Numbered from the stretch's first letter, positions 45,579 to 63,826 are shown. The stretch: DNA of 64,000 nucleotides from Cliona cf. orientalis (GCA_963930775.1 OZ005698.1:8872501-8936500); one strand, 5' to 3'. Numbers and translations are program-made. The notes: a model not told the origin generated them from the sequence alone.

Positions 45579-51324
<5,746 letters not shown>

Positions 51325-51959
51325 CAAGTTGCTCGTTTATTTATTTTCTCGTCTTTGCCAAGTTATTTTTGTGCTGTATATTGTGTGTTGATCTATTAGT
51401 GCATGTACAAAATTTAATAATATTATGGTTATACAATCGATGCTCTGTGTCTATTACTGTATCTAATGATTTAGAAAGGCACCTATAATTAATAATGAAA
51501 AACTTGACCACATCCTCAGTAGCTGCATAGTTATAACGGTGCACATCCGGCAACTCAATCGTAGAGATGGAGTCTGAAACCTACTCTTGTAATAATTATG
51601 AAACAATGCATCTCTATCAACCATACATACACTTCCAGTCAGTGTGCATGCATGAAACACCAATGTTTATTTTAGCATTACGTATAAAAACAATAATATA
51701 CGTACTTTCATTTTGCTATCATCGTGCTATCTACATGTACACATCATGATGAGTTTCAAGTACATGCAGAAGCTGATTTCAAATTCAACAAAAAATAAAC
51801 AAATCAGTGCACAGAGAAAAGAATTTCGCGTCCAATATCCATGCTAAGCACTATAATAATTATACCTGAAAATCAAGAACTATAAATCCATTAATAAATT
51901 ATAGCTGGCAGTCGCATTTAATTATTAGTTTGTGATGACGAAATTTACTGGACCTCCTC
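51325..51959. other. Convergent 3' region of PHKG and ST7
   Basis: AT-rich. No coding or RNA feature is seen. Confidence 0.6.
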
Positions 51960-53471
51960 TCATGAGAAGAACCCGAAAAGATCTGTAGGCATGAGTTTCT
52001 CGAGCACCACGAGAAAGACGGTGGTGACCATTCTCGCGTACTGGGTCATGGCTCGCGGGAAGTGGTAAGCTACGACCGTCAGCGTCATGAAGCTGAAACA
52101 AAGTACTCCGGTGAACACCATGAAGAACGGGGCATCTTTCTGAGGAAAGACCGAGAGCTCGTGATGCTGTGGCAAAACCTGGCGATCGGCGGCCTCCATG
52201 TTCGAGGGGTAAGCGTGAAAGTGATGGCCCCTCTCGAGGGGGAACGGAATTTGCCGAAATGTCCCCTCCCACGTGGATGAGAGAAGGCTCAGTGCACCGT
52301 CAATTCTTTTCCAGTGTCGAAGGTGATGAAACGCGTAGACCACTGCCTCGCTATCACCTCGCCGAAAATAGTGCTCAGGTGGCAGAACTAAGCTTTTTAG
52401 CTCGAGGAGGTACTTTGGTACATGTGGATTGAGCTCTACTGCAAAGTGAATGGCTTCTATAGCATTCAACTCTGGCTGTGTGGGGCCACGTTTCGAGACG
52501 GCGTCCGGGCAGAATTTCTCTCCAATCTGTTTTATCTTGAGCAGGGCAACTGTGTAGCTCATGACCGTGGACTTGTAGAAATTCACATCCTCCAGTTTGT
52601 TCAGCAGCTGTTGCAAATCAAAGTAGTTCTGCATCTCCAGTAGGCATTCGATGAGATTCTCGTGCACGTTGGCTATCGTCTGCGCTCGATCGTCTTTTGA
52701 TAGATCTCGATACATTTTCGAAGCCTCCTTCAATTTTCCAAGTTTTCTTGCACACAGGGCCAACCGAATACGACAATATGAACAGACGTATGCGTTTCTC
52801 TCATGCAACGGTTTATACATAGGATCCTGGAGACATAGATTGTGGCTGCTTTTGTAAGCCATTTCTGCCGATTTCAGAGCCAGTCGGAATTTCTCTTCGA
52901 CCTCTAAAATTGTAGGGGCCTCCTCCTCAGCCAAGATAATGAGCGCAATCGGAGAATTTGAATTGATTTCCAAAGCTTTTCGAGCATATTCTATCCTATT
53001 TGCTCGGTCGCTCTCTTTCCAAATCGATACTATGAATTGTTCTGATTGGTCATTTTCTAGTTTCGGCCCGTCGTAGGAATACACGTTCTGCAAGTCCTGA
53101 TAGCTCATGGATATGTCATACTCCGTCAGTGGTTCTCTACCAGTTTCCTGATAGTATCGATTGTACTCTGCTCCTCGAAATAGCACCAGAGAGTTCTTAT
53201 ACGGCTTGATATCTGCAACTTTCTTAGTTTTGGACGAGGCGGTAGACTCCTTGGCTTTGGAGCTTGCAAAGAAGGGGAATATCTGCACGACAAGGGAAGA
53301 GAGACGGTCGACGATGGAGATGCCGAAGTAGGTATAGTGGAGCCATTCTAGGAACATCATGAGCCCCGAGAGAAAGCTCGAGGTCGCCGTGAGGACCACG
53401 TAAAATTGCGACGTGGTGTTATTGAAGAAGTTGTCCAAGGTATCCATGCCTTCTCTATCGGCGTAAGGCAA
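51960..53471 (-). CDS. ST7: Suppressor of tumorigenicity 7 protein, single exon
   Basis: One uninterrupted frame encodes 503 aa (495 if the second Met, MDTLDNF, is used). Two N-terminal hydrophobic segments (FYVVLTATSSFLSGLMMF and a following one) precede a TPR-like helical region: ARKALEINSNSPIALIILAEEEAPTI, RLALCARKLGKLKEASKMYRDL and NIHENL-like ANVHENLIECLLE. The signature FAVELNPHVPKYLLELKSLVLPPEH...RGDSEAVVYAFHHL...HWKRIDGALSLL and WEGTFRQIPFPLE matches human ST7/ST7L closely (landmarks given in pieces). C-terminal membrane helices end the protein. The human gene has about 15 exons; here there are none, although most other well-supported genes in the window are split. Molecular function of ST7 is poorly known. 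It is divergent from PRR11. Confidence 0.95.
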   Translation of the reverse strand: MPYADREGMDTLDNFFNNTTSQFYVVLTATSSFLSGLMMFLEWLHYTYFGISIVDRLSSLVVQIFPFFASSKAKESTASSKTKKVADIKPYKNSLVLFRGAEYNRYYQETGREPLTEYDISMSYQDLQNVYSYDGPKLENDQSEQFIVSIWKESDRANRIEYARKALEINSNSPIALIILAEEEAPTILEVEEKFRLALKSAEMAYKSSHNLCLQDPMYKPLHERNAYVCSYCRIRLALCARKLGKLKEASKMYRDLSKDDRAQTIANVHENLIECLLEMQNYFDLQQLLNKLEDVNFYKSTVMSYTVALLKIKQIGEKFCPDAVSKRGPTQPELNAIEAIHFAVELNPHVPKYLLELKSLVLPPEHYFRRGDSEAVVYAFHHLRHWKRIDGALSLLSSTWEGTFRQIPFPLERGHHFHAYPSNMEAADRQVLPQHHELSVFPQKDAPFFMVFTGVLCFSFMTLTVVAYHFPRAMTQYARMVTTVFLVVLEKLMPTDLFGFFS

Positions 53472-53719
53472 TGGCGTGATCTAGATCTTGCACTTCTTCA
53501 ATAATTTGGCAAATTGGAATGATATAATATGCGTGCGCGTGCACAGAGAAATGGTACGTGTTCTAATTGATGCACACCGTAATTTTTCTAATTAGTGCGC
53601 ACGGACGTCCTGGCATCTGATTGGTCGCTCGGCGCGGCATGAAATGAAATTCAAATTTTAATTTGTTGAGCTGGGCAAACAAACACAGCTCTTGAGCTTT
53701 GTCTCCGTGATCTAGCGAA

Positions 53720-55738
53720 ATGCCGAATTCAAAGCGAAGAAAGCGACTAGTAGCTTCTAATAAGAAGCAGATAGAACGCGCCAGGCGACGGATCGAGGCT
53801 AAAACCCGCGGAGAAGCCGACAAGGAGAACGTGACATCGGACACCGCCTTCTTGAAGGAGAGCAGCAGCTCCTGTAAGACATCCTCAGACTCATTCGAGG
53901 AAGAGCAGCATCGAAGAACTGACCAACAGAAGGAGCGGGTGTCGGATGTCTATGAATCGACTACGGGATGGTTGGGAGGACTCTACAGCTGGTGCCACTC
54001 TGGCTTAGTACAGGTATGAAGGTGTGAAAAACGACCCTTTACCATGCTACCATTGGTCTATGATAATATGTTTTGGTTGTCTTTGCCTAGTCATAAAAGT
54101 TTATAATTAATCTGGCCTCATCCCCTAGTCTTTTCAATGAGTTTTCATCGAAATTCTTTTGCTGTAAGGCTTTTAAAATCACCTCTCCTAAACTGTGTTT
54201 ATGGGTGTGGGGAAGAAATATGTATGCATATATACTGGTTTAGGTAATGGCTACAGCTGCTCATTTTTTCATATACTTCTCATAATTATTTTAGCAGATG
54301 GAGGTGGCGAAGGATATTGTGTTTCCCTCGCGGGTGTTGAAGAGACAGCTGGAGCACGCCCAGCACAGGCTAAAGGAGATGGAGGAACAACTGGAGACAA
54401 TTAGGAACAAAGAGCAGAGGGAGAGAAAGAGACGAAAAAGAGAAAGAGTAAGTGAAGAGCAATCGCAATCTGGACACAAATCTAGCTACTTGGTGGTCAC
54501 AAGATTGTGGCTAAATAATTTATTCATTGTACCACTGCTACTAAAATTAATCTTCTTTTTTTGTACTCTGCAGCAGTCATTATTAGATATGGATTCAGCA
54601 GAGACCCATCACGCAGACAGCTCATCTCCTCCCCTCCCACCACCCGTAGCTGCAGCTGCCCCTCCTCCGGCTCCACCCCCTCCGCCCCCTCCCCCTCCTC
54701 CCCCACCACCCTCACTAGCGTCAGGCTCACAGAAGCCGCAGCAGAGAAGGGTCATGACAAGAAACCGGACGGCCAAACTGCAGAAAGTGGGAGGGAAGGA
54801 GCTGCCACCAATCTCGCTGGATGATATTAAGAGTGTGAAGCTGAAGAGTATTGGTGATAAAAGAGGAATCAAGGTTAGTGATCTGATCTTGTACATGTAC
54901 TTATATAGGCTCTCTCAGCATTCAATGTATTATCGTAGTCGATTTCTTTAGAGTGTTGATCCTGGAGAGCAAATGTAGTGGCGAAAAACAAAAAGAATGG
55001 CTTATGGTATAATATTACGGGCGTATGCTAAAAATGATATCCAAGGAATGCACAACTAGGCAGATCAGTATACAAAACAATGCACTAATGACCCAGCACG
55101 GGGGTATAGCATTTCACCAGCGTGGGCCAAATTGAATTTGAATTAACAAGTATGTTGACTATGTTTTTCAAAAATTCCCACAGCGACTGAGACGCTCACC
55201 CCGTGGTGCTGCCGGCCACTCGGGCGGAGGAGGATTCGTCATGACCCTAGCGGACCTGAAGGGAGTAAACCTACGAAGAGCCAGTATTGGCAGCGTGAGC
55301 GCACTGGCTATAGCGAGGAGAAAGCCCTTCCACTGTGCCCAGGCCGTCGATTCAACTCCGGAAATGTTCAAAGTGCGTAGCTCCCTAAGAAGGGTGAACA
55401 CACAGCGCCATCACAGCCCAGCTCGTCATCAAGGAGAAGATGAAAGGGACGGAGGAGAGAGAAATTGTTTAGACTGTGGAGAGGGACCCACTCCCATGCT
55501 CACTCGAGCACTGAGACGGAAGTTTCAAGCAGCGTGCCCCCTCTCGCCCGTTGGTTCCCTGTCTCCAGCAAACAATAGTAGTCGGGGGGATTCGCCAATA
55601 TCTCAGTCGCCCCCCTCCCCTCCTCCCCCCTCGGCACAGACAGTCACCACTGCTCCCCCCTCGCCGCCACCAAACTCCACCCAGACTATGACTAATGCAT
55701 CGTCACCTTTTTCCGTGCTGGAGATTCGCGAAGTTTGA
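53720..55738 (+). CDS. PRR11: PRR11-like proline-rich protein
   Basis: Four phase-0 exons: 53720-54013, 54298-54447, 54574-54873 and 55184-55738 (432 aa). In order: a very basic N-terminus (MPNSKRRKRL), an acidic stretch with DKENV, the segment GWLGGLYSWC, a coiled coil (RVLKRQLEHAQHRLKEMEEQLE), a run of 13 prolines within Ala/Pro sequence, and two related 'ISLDDIKSVKLKSI' and 'MTLADLKGVNLRRA' modules. Near the end, TPMLTRALRRKFQAACPLSP closely matches human PRR11 (TPVMTQALRRKFQMAHPRSP), the best evidence for the name. Vertebrate PRR11 is a cell-cycle-linked nuclear/actin regulator; in sponges nothing is known. Six kinase-type SP sites cluster in the C-terminal region. Confidence 0.8.
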
Positions 55739-55972
55739 AGGAAATTATCATTGTTGGTGGAATAATCTTTTATTTGTTTCTAGTTCTGTTCATTTCTCAT
55801 TCACACAATGTCTTGTCATAACAGTGCATAGTACGGTAATGAAGACATGTACCAGTGTGTGGCATAAATTTAATTATCTCCATTGTATAATAATAATTTT
55901 GGATTCACACTGTATAAAGAACGTGTACATACATCACTGACGTTGCATGATTCAAAAAATTAATTACTGTGA

Positions 55973-58900
55973 TCATAGTGCCGAAGTTTGTTCATTTTTA
56001 TTGTCACTCAAGTTCTCTTGGCTGTGTCCGGGAAGGAACAGAGGGGGTAAGCGTCTAGGTAGCGAGCCAGACTTATTTGACACTGGGCTAGCTACATAAT
56101 CGTTCAGTGATGGTGTAGCTCTTCTTAATGGCTGGTCTCTGAGTTCGGTATAGGACGGGCTGTCGGAGTCCCTGTGTTCTAGGGCAGATTTGTTGACGAA
56201 GAAGCTTCCTTCTAGCAAATCTGGGGATTCTGTCTTTCTCTCCTTTATTGGCGGCAGTATGGCCTTTAGATCGAATTCCATATCACTGCAGAAAGGAAAT
56301 AGAAAGAATGATAGCGTCTTATTTTGTGTACATCTAAGAGTAAACAGTGTTGTTTTTGCTTCTAGACATGATGTCTACATGGAAATTGTTATGTACCTAA
56401 GCTATAAGGCTGTTCTATGCAGTTTACTTCAGATGCATGCATGGGCACATGCAGTTTATCAATGCAATGTGCATGGTGTTGAATACCATAGTAAATGCTA
56501 CAGCTGTCCACGTATGACATTTTCATACCATGCATGCATGCACGCTAAAGTTTGTACTTTTCCATGTGAGAAATTCATAGTAAATGCATGTAGTTATGAC
56601 ATTGTAGAGTAGTGTGTTTACCTGGAAGGTGAGTGAAGGCCAGAGCTTGAGTCGTCGTCCATGAGAGGTGTAGTTGACTCTGTTCTTCCTACCTTAGGAG
56701 GTCGTCGACGAACTTCTCTCTTGATCTCTTCAAAGCCTTGACTAAAACAGAAAGACATCACAATCTATTATCAATTGCAACCTAATTTTGCATTATGTAA
56801 TAGTGTATTAGGGCACTCTTGATGATATTGAAATTTCTTGGCATTTCCTATTTTTAACAGAGAGACTACTATGATTATTGCATACCTCATATTATTATTA
56901 CTAGTTTGAGCTTCGGATATTTTCTCATCAAAGACATCTTCACCATCATTATCACCAGCTGTATACGTACTGTAGCTTCCCTTGCCGCTGCTTTGCACAC
57001 TGCTAGGTGTCTCGCTCCTGGCTGATTCGTTGGGAAATGGTTCGCCATGATCGTGATCTTTACCCTCCTTTAGGCTCGGGGCTAGGCCAGAGTCAGGAGT
57101 CTCTGGTTTGCTGTAGCTGTGGGAGTCCAATGGATTGGGAGATTTGGAATTGCCTCCACTCCATGCATCTTCGTGTTTTAGCACGGGCGAGTTCCTCGCT
57201 CCCTCAAATTCAGGATATGCTGGAACTGTTTGAGGTTTCCGTTTACTACAGAGGAGAGAGAAAATTCAATAATGGTTGCTTACTAGCTACTTTATTAATA
57301 CAGTGGAGCCTGAATGTCCACTGGCCAAAATTTCATTCCTAGTGTTGGCCGCTATTGAAGGTTTTCCACTGTACACATATTATCACAAGGCAGTTGTCTA
57401 CTGTAGTTCATTTGCATGAATCGTACAACACATAATAATCCCCAAATTTTTCAATGGTGCATGAATGCATTGAAAAGGTGGGGAGAGACTAGGAATAAGA
57501 CTACATAAGGTTACCCACATTATCCAAACGGCTTCCAGAGAACTAGGCATGCAGTCAGTATGACTATGAGTGTCAGCGTACATTCTAATGCACTTACCCT
57601 TTTTGTCGTCGATACCTATTGGGTAGTTGAGCTTGCAATTGCTGTGTGGAATTGACGCTGCAAGTGTGGATTAGACAGATCATTAACGCTATCTACACTC
57701 ATCATATTATTAATTCTTTTTGTTATATTGTCTATACACCGCTAATTGATTTCCAATAGTTATTATAATTATACCTGATATCTGTTGCGCTTGTTCTTCT
57801 TGAAGATGTAGCACTGGATCCCGGTTCTAGTTCATTGTCGCTGGTTGGTGGTGAGAGATAGTCCTTGGGGCTCACTAGTCGAGCCTTACGCTTCTTATGA
57901 CTGCATAGTGTGAAAGAAAAATGACAGTACTAGTTAATTTAATTTAGCTAGTCAAGCAAATTCATATGTAGTGAGTTTGTACGAATGACTGATAGAATTT
58001 GCCATATTCCCTAACATGGTGGCCAAATATTCAGTACGTTGTTTTCACAGTCCAAGGATGGATGGTCATGTGTTGATTGTTACTATGACACTGATGTGAT
58101 TATAACGTTATGGTTTACAAGGTTGAGTGGATTAGCTATAGGCCAATCATATTGGCTAATGTTCACATGGGTCATTAGGATCAACCCTGTCATGTGTAGC
58201 TATATCAAATCTTCCAGGGGATCTTTTTCCATGACTAACTGTACTGTGTACACACATTTAATCACACTAGAAACATTATACCCTCAGTATGCAAAGTGCA
58301 GGATGCTGGGTAATGAGATCTAAGTGGCTAAGAGCAGTATCATGCTAGTGATGCTACTATTATAATAATTATGCAATAAAATCGACCCAGCCCCTCTCAA
58401 GCATACATGGAATTTTTGATTCATATTATTTCAATGATTAAAACGGTGTTCTTTGCTAACTACCCAGGCATCAAACCAATGATTCTCAGCTAGTGCATAG
58501 ATGTGCTTCGATGATCTGCTTATAATAATATTATTGAGGCTAGTCCTATGCTGAGTATCTATCGTATAGTTCAAGAGTGATCGAGATGAGATGCTAAAAT
58601 GTTTACGTGAGAGGTGATGTGAGTACAAGGTTTGTTGGTGTGTCACATTACAAGATTCCAAGGTACCCTCAAAGCGAATAGTTTCAGTGAGACTAGACTT
58701 ACCATAAACAACACGCACAGACCAGCAGGAGCACTGTGATGAAGGTGTAGAGACCAGCTATGAACCCCAGTATGATGATGGAGCTCCGTACAGGGAGAGA
58801 GGCTGCAAATAATAATACAAAATGCATGATAAGGTATAGGTGCACGCAAAGTTGCAAGGTCACGCCATATAGTGTGGGGTCTAGCAATGCCACTACATAC

Positions 58901-59040
58901 AGATGGGCTAGCGCGTAGTAAACAAACCGCGCGTATAAAAGGTGTTGAAACTCACAAACTCGAGTGGTCACTGCTGCGGATCGCGCGCCATAATTTTATT
59001 ACGTGTAGCAAGTAATTTAACTAGATTACTTACCTGCCAT
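55973..59040 (-). CDS. Unrecognised single-pass membrane protein with long cytoplasmic tail
   Basis: Seven exons join in frame (361 aa): 59034-59040, 58703-58802, 57775-57900, 57598-57657, 56886-57245, 56622-56741 and 55973-56285. Only ten residues (MAASLPVRSS) precede a long hydrophobic helix (IIILGFIAGLYTFITVLLLVCACCLW). The helix ends in a basic stop-transfer CHKKRKAR, suggesting an N-out/C-in anchor. The remaining 315 residues are hydrophilic, Ser/Pro-rich and contain no domain I know. Candidate linear motifs are YLSPP, SYTELRD and several SP sites. The first exon supplies only Met-Ala plus one base, so the start is supported only by ATG, donor and phase. No family is claimed. Confidence 0.65.
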
Positions 59041-59168
59041 GGATCCCTATTGAGCCGAAGGCAACTCCTCCACACATCTAGATCTATTCGAAAAACTGGC
59101 TCACGACGCGGTCGATAATATTATTCACACACATCCAAGTACAAGTGGGAGGGTCTGATCAGCAGTTT

Positions 59169-59180
59169 TGCGCATGCGCA
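59169..59180. promoter_or_regulatory. NRF1-type palindrome between the membrane-protein gene and HGH1
   Basis: TGCGCATGCGCA, perfect palindrome, 49 bp upstream of the HGH1 ATG in a 188-bp divergent interval. Confidence 0.6.
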
Positions 59181-59228
59181 ATGAATATCACACGTTGAGC
59201 TAGCTGCGTAGCTGACTCGACAAAAAAC

Positions 59229-61753
59229 ATGACTGACCAGCTGCAAGATCTGTTCTCGTTCCTGAGCTTAGATTCTCGCGTGGACTTGAAGACCATCGCC
59301 TTGGACTACATACTCGGCCTGACTGGATCGGATGGCGGGCGAGCTATGATCAAGGCTAGTCCTCCTGTGATAAGACTGCTGCTCCAGTTGACGTCAGACA
59401 AGCAGCCAGCTTCTATATCCAAGGATGCAAATTTAGTACTCCTCAACCTATCCTCTTCGGCAGATATAGCCGAGGTGATGCTAGATTTGGAAGTAATTCC
59501 TAAACTGCTAGTGAACCTTGTGAACCCTGAATATGCACACTCCGACGCCATCTGCATGACTTTGTCGAATTTGACGCAAACTGAGAAAGGATCGGAACTC
59601 TTTCTTACTGCAATCATGAAATCAGAACAGGCTCAGAAAGAAGAACAGTCAGCTACAGCATCAAGTGCAGCTTCTGCTGCTGCAATAGGTTCAGCTGCTG
59701 TCCCCAGCTTGTATCAACTTGTTGACATTTTTGACAGAAAGGATTTCAACAAACGTGCCAATTTTCACTATCTAGCGACCATGTTTCTGAACGTCACACA
59801 AATCTCTCTTGCCAGGCAGATGTTTCTAGATCGAAAAAAGTGCATTCTTCCTCGCTTGATTCCCTATACGCAGTTCTATGAGTCAGAGATCCGAAGAGGG
59901 GGGATTGTTGGTCTGCTCAGAAATCTTTGTTTTGACGTAGGTCAGTATCCCGGTTTGTACTTTTCATGATTGTAGCACTCTGACCAATCAGATTGCTCAA
60001 AAGTGGGTCTTAATAAATCACTTATCGATCTTGCAAATTATCAACCAAAAAATTTTGTATGCTCTTCATTATATTTGCGTTCAACTAGCCTAGTAGATCA
60101 GTAAAGAATCCCATAGACGTATGCTTGGGAATTAATATTTTAATCTCATATTCTACATAGGTTGTCATGAGTGGATGTTGAGTGATGAAGTGGACCTTCT
60201 CCCTGCTCTGTTGCTGTCTCTGGCTGGGCCTGAGCAGTTTGAAGGAGAGGAAGACAAGATGGAGCAGCTGCCAGAGGATCTCCAGTACCTACCTGAGACT
60301 AAGCAGAGAGAGCCTGATCCTGACATCAGGAAGATGCTCATTGAGACCTTGATGAAGGTATATGTGTGTAGATAGAGAGAGAGAGAGAGAGAGAGAAAAT
60401 GGGGGAGAGAGGAAGGAGGGAGGGGGGGAGGGGGAGAGAATGAGTGATCATGAGTAGTGGTAGTTACTCCTCAGTCAACTGGTCTCGTCGCAGTACATGG
60501 TGTTTACCTAATGCTCCAGCAATGCAAAAAGTATTAAGCATCGTAGAGTACCTAATTGAATATGCAACCTCGTCAACCTTTGATCTATGGACACACTTCC
60601 GCTGCCCACTGACCCACAAACCCACACACCACATGTTGTTCGACTGACTAATGGCGTCATCTACATAATATATTTGCTATAATAATACACTTTACAAAAT
60701 TAATTCATGGCATTCCACTTGAGTGGGAATAAAACATTATTCATTATTCGTGAGGTTAAACTATATCTATGATTATGGTAATACATAATAGTGATGAATT
60801 CTGCAATTTGGAATCGGTCCACAAAGTAGTTACCCCGCGCGCATGCGCAAGGGGGTAAAGTAATCGGTCGTATCGTTGTTGTTGTTGTCGTGAGCACAAA
60901 AATCGCCATATCTGGAGATGTAGGCATCTAAGCGACTCGTAAGCACAAAAAATCAATCAAATTCGGCGAAAAACTGGCTTCAGTGTGCGTCAAATCGATG
61001 AACACGGTCCAGGGGCGTCACAAAATAGTGCCTTTTTGTTGGCTAACGTAGCCACGCCTATCGACAGTGCCTACTCAATGCATAATGCATGCCCATTGCA
61101 CATGCACACAACTAAGTAGCCAAGAGTATGACTGGTAAAGATCGTCAAAATTAATAATGCTTGTGACATCAATAGTCTGTCTGCATCTGCTGACGGAGCA
61201 ACCCTATGGAACCATGTAAGACAGCCATGATATATTTTATTTAGTACAACAAAATATTGATAGCTACTATCAGTTCATATCTCCTAGTAGCTAGTCTAGA
61301 TCTGGTGCAGAGAGAGTGCTTTTTATTACCAGGACCCCCGCTAGCTACGTACAATCATAGATTATCTATCCGCTAATTTTCTGAAGTTCACAAAATAGCC
61401 ATGCACACAAAAGCAACTCTATAGATTGCGAAATGTGCGCGCGGGGTATGTGCTCTACAGAGCTCTAGTTAAAAATTGAATTTTTATTCAAGATCACTGC
61501 TTATTAATAAGTATGCCATTGGTGTTGTTAATTAATTTTTTGTCCCCTACAGCTTTGTTCGACAAAGTTTGGTCGTGAGTACCTTCGCTTGAAGCAGGTG
61601 TACCTCATCATGAGGGAGCTCCACAAGTGGGAGAAGGAGGAGTCAGTGAAAGAGACGTGTGAAGCGCTAGTTAGCATGCTCATTTCCAATGAACCAGAAC
61701 CGGGAATGGAAAATTTACATGAAGTACAAGTACCAGAGTTCATGGATACATGA
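59229..61753 (+). CDS. HGH1: HGH1 homologue, armadillo-type eEF2 chaperone adaptor
   Basis: Three exons: 59229-59940, 60161-60357 and 61553-61753 (369 aa, family size). HGH1 is an ARM-repeat protein that hands newly made eEF2 to the TRiC chaperonin. Landmarks: FLSLDSRVDLKTIALDYILGLTG at the N-terminus, KDANLVLLNLSS, NLTQTEKGSE, the loop FNKRANFHYLATMFLNVTQ, ESEIRRGGIVGLLRNLCFD, LLPALLLSLAGPEQF, LPEDLQYLPETKQREPDPDIRKMLIETL, and CSTKFGREYLR near the end. An Ala/Ser-rich insert (SATASSAASAAAIGSAA) interrupts the middle. The second intron (1.2 kb) contains a candidate transposon fragment. Confidence 0.95.
60831..61448. mobile_element. Possible 618-bp terminal-inverted-repeat element in an HGH1 intron
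   Basis: The ends TACCCCGCGCGCA (60831-60843) and TGCGCGCGGGGTA (61436-61448) are exact inverted 13-mers, and both include a terminal TA. The interior has no coding frame. It differs from nearby introns in having GC-rich ends, and includes another NRF1-like CGCGCATGCGCA at 60838-60849. It could be chance. Confidence 0.4.
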
Positions 61754-62063
61754 TCTACATTGTATTACTTTATTCATTATGTCATCTGGTCATGTAGTTT
61801 GATATTAATTTTTTGTGGTACGGGTCGTCATCATTTTTTCTAATTGAACGAAAGTAAACAGTGATTGAAATATTGAATTGCAAAAAAAATCCTGTTTATC
61901 TAGTTGAGCGTGGCAGCAATGGATCTCTGACAGAAGGAGAAAGGAGGACACTACCCATCTATCTTCATTCGCTAACTGGCGTATCGGATTTTCTCCTTCT
62001 CAACTCCAGCCAGTCTTTTCGATTTTTGTACCCCAAGGGCCAACAAAAACTTGAAATTTCGCG
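61754..62063. other. Tandem intergenic gap between HGH1 and cyclin C
   Basis: A short gap holding the HGH1 3' end and the cyclin C 5' region. This is one of the few same-strand neighbours outside the GTPase cluster. No other feature. Confidence 0.5.
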
Positions 62064-63393
62064 ATGGCAGGGAACTTTTGGCAGTCTAGTCACTACCAGG
62101 AGTGGCTCTTGGACAAACAGGAGATAGAACTCGGTCGCCAGAGAGACTTGGGGCACCTTGAATCAAACGACAATCTCCACAAAGTTCACATATTTTTCGC
62201 CAACTTCATCCAGGCCATTGGTGCGGAGCCGCTGAAGCTACGCCAGCAAGTCATCTCCACTGCGATCGTCTACTACAAGCGATTCTACTCTCGAAACTCG
62301 TTTGGTGATGTCGACCCCCTTCTGCTTTGCCCCACGTGTATCCATCTCGCGTCGAAGGTGGAGGAGTGCGGGTTAGTCCCTACAATGAACTTGATAATGA
62401 GATGCAAGCAGCTCGTGCGACAGAAGTACGCCGGGATCTTCAAGCACGACTATCCGTACAAGACCGTGCACATCCTAGAGTGCGAGTTCTTACTGCTCGA
62501 GATGATGGACTGTTGTCTCATCGTTTATCACCCTTACCGACCTTTGACCCAATACGTGACCGACCTCGGCCAGCAGGACACACTGCTTCCCACCGCGTGG
62601 AGGATCGTCAACGACACATACAGGTACATGATTTACTTGCTCATTATTAGAAATTTAAATTTTAGTGTGTGCTGTGCTGTCGATTTGCTCAAATGCTTTC
62701 CCATACCAAGATAACCTTTAGGTAGGCACAATAATAAACATCTCCATAATGATAATACGTCACCCCATGAAGTATAAATTTCCAGTCCACTCACTATCTA
62801 TATACACATCACTACAATGTCACATGACATGTAAGGTTACCCAAACACATAGTACTGTCATACACATACTCACTCTCACACGCAGACGAATGTCTGGAGA
62901 TCAGGGACACTAATCCAATGTGTCATATCATTGATGAGGCACTATTATAATGACATTAAAACAAATCAGTGTGCTCCTTAGTTTTTTTCTATACTCTGAG
63001 GCATTCTTTCCCCCTTATATAATTATAGTATTATGCTAATCATATTAATTTTGTATTATTTTCTCTCCGTTACACTCTCAATCATCTCCGTACAGATGTG
63101 ATGTTTGTCTGATGTACCCTCCCTACCTGATAGCGCTGACCTGCATCCACATGGCGGCCGTCGTCAACAAGAAGGACGTGAAGGGCTGGTTCGCCGAGCT
63201 CTCCGTGGACATGGGGAAGATCCTGGAAATTACCACCCATATCCTGGAGCTCTACAAGTTGTGGAAGCGTTACGACGAGAACAAGGAGATGCCAGAGCTG
63301 CTGGAGAAGATGCCAAAACCCAAGCTGAGCAAGTCTCCTTCTCCCACGGAGGGACTGAAGTCAAATACTGCCACTCCTTCGCCAAGCAAGTGA
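62064..63393 (+). CDS. CCNC: Cyclin C, Mediator kinase-module subunit
   Basis: Two exons, 62064-62623 and 63096-63393 (285 aa; human 283). The N-terminus MAGNFWQSSHYQEWLLDKQ is nearly identical to human. The first cyclin box includes LKLRQQVISTAIVYYKRFY and CPTCIHLASKVEE. HILECEFLLLEMMDCCLIVYHPYRPL and LLPTAWRIVNDTYR lead to the second box, with YPPYLIALTCIHMAAVV and WFAELSVDMGKILEI. It pairs with CDK8/19 in the Mediator kinase module. The exon 1 donor splits the Arg of NDTYR. The C-terminal tail is Lys/Pro/Ser-rich, as in the family. Confidence 0.97.
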
Positions 63394-63826
63394 CAGTTAT
63401 TATTTATACAAGACTTCCTCTTGTCTGTACAGTAATAAAGTCCAAGTTCAAGCCTTGCAACTCACACACGTGTATGAGTTAGAATTTGATCATGATCGAT
63501 AGCCTTGTCCCTAGGCTCTCCTTTTTGTTTTATAGCTAAATTAATGTGCACATAATTTTATTAATATGAAATTTATGCCTGAGTAAGCAAGGAAATAATA
63601 ATATTATTATATCAAAAAAATTTTTTTAATGATGTAATGTGATCATGGAATAATACATTTTGGTACTACTATCATTGAGCTAAACTGGCCAGTAGCTACT
63701 GCTAAGCTAATAGAAGGGGAAGTTCCAACTAATAATGGAGCAGACAGAATCAAAGCAAAAAATTTACTATCTTGATAATAATACAAAGCCAATGGCTAAG
63801 CTAGGCAATGAACTCAAGTTAGCTAA
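63394..63826. other. Convergent 3' region after cyclin C
   Basis: AT-rich; AGTAATAAAG at 63431-63440 contains an AATAAA that may end the cyclin C transcript. No gene is seen. Confidence 0.6.
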
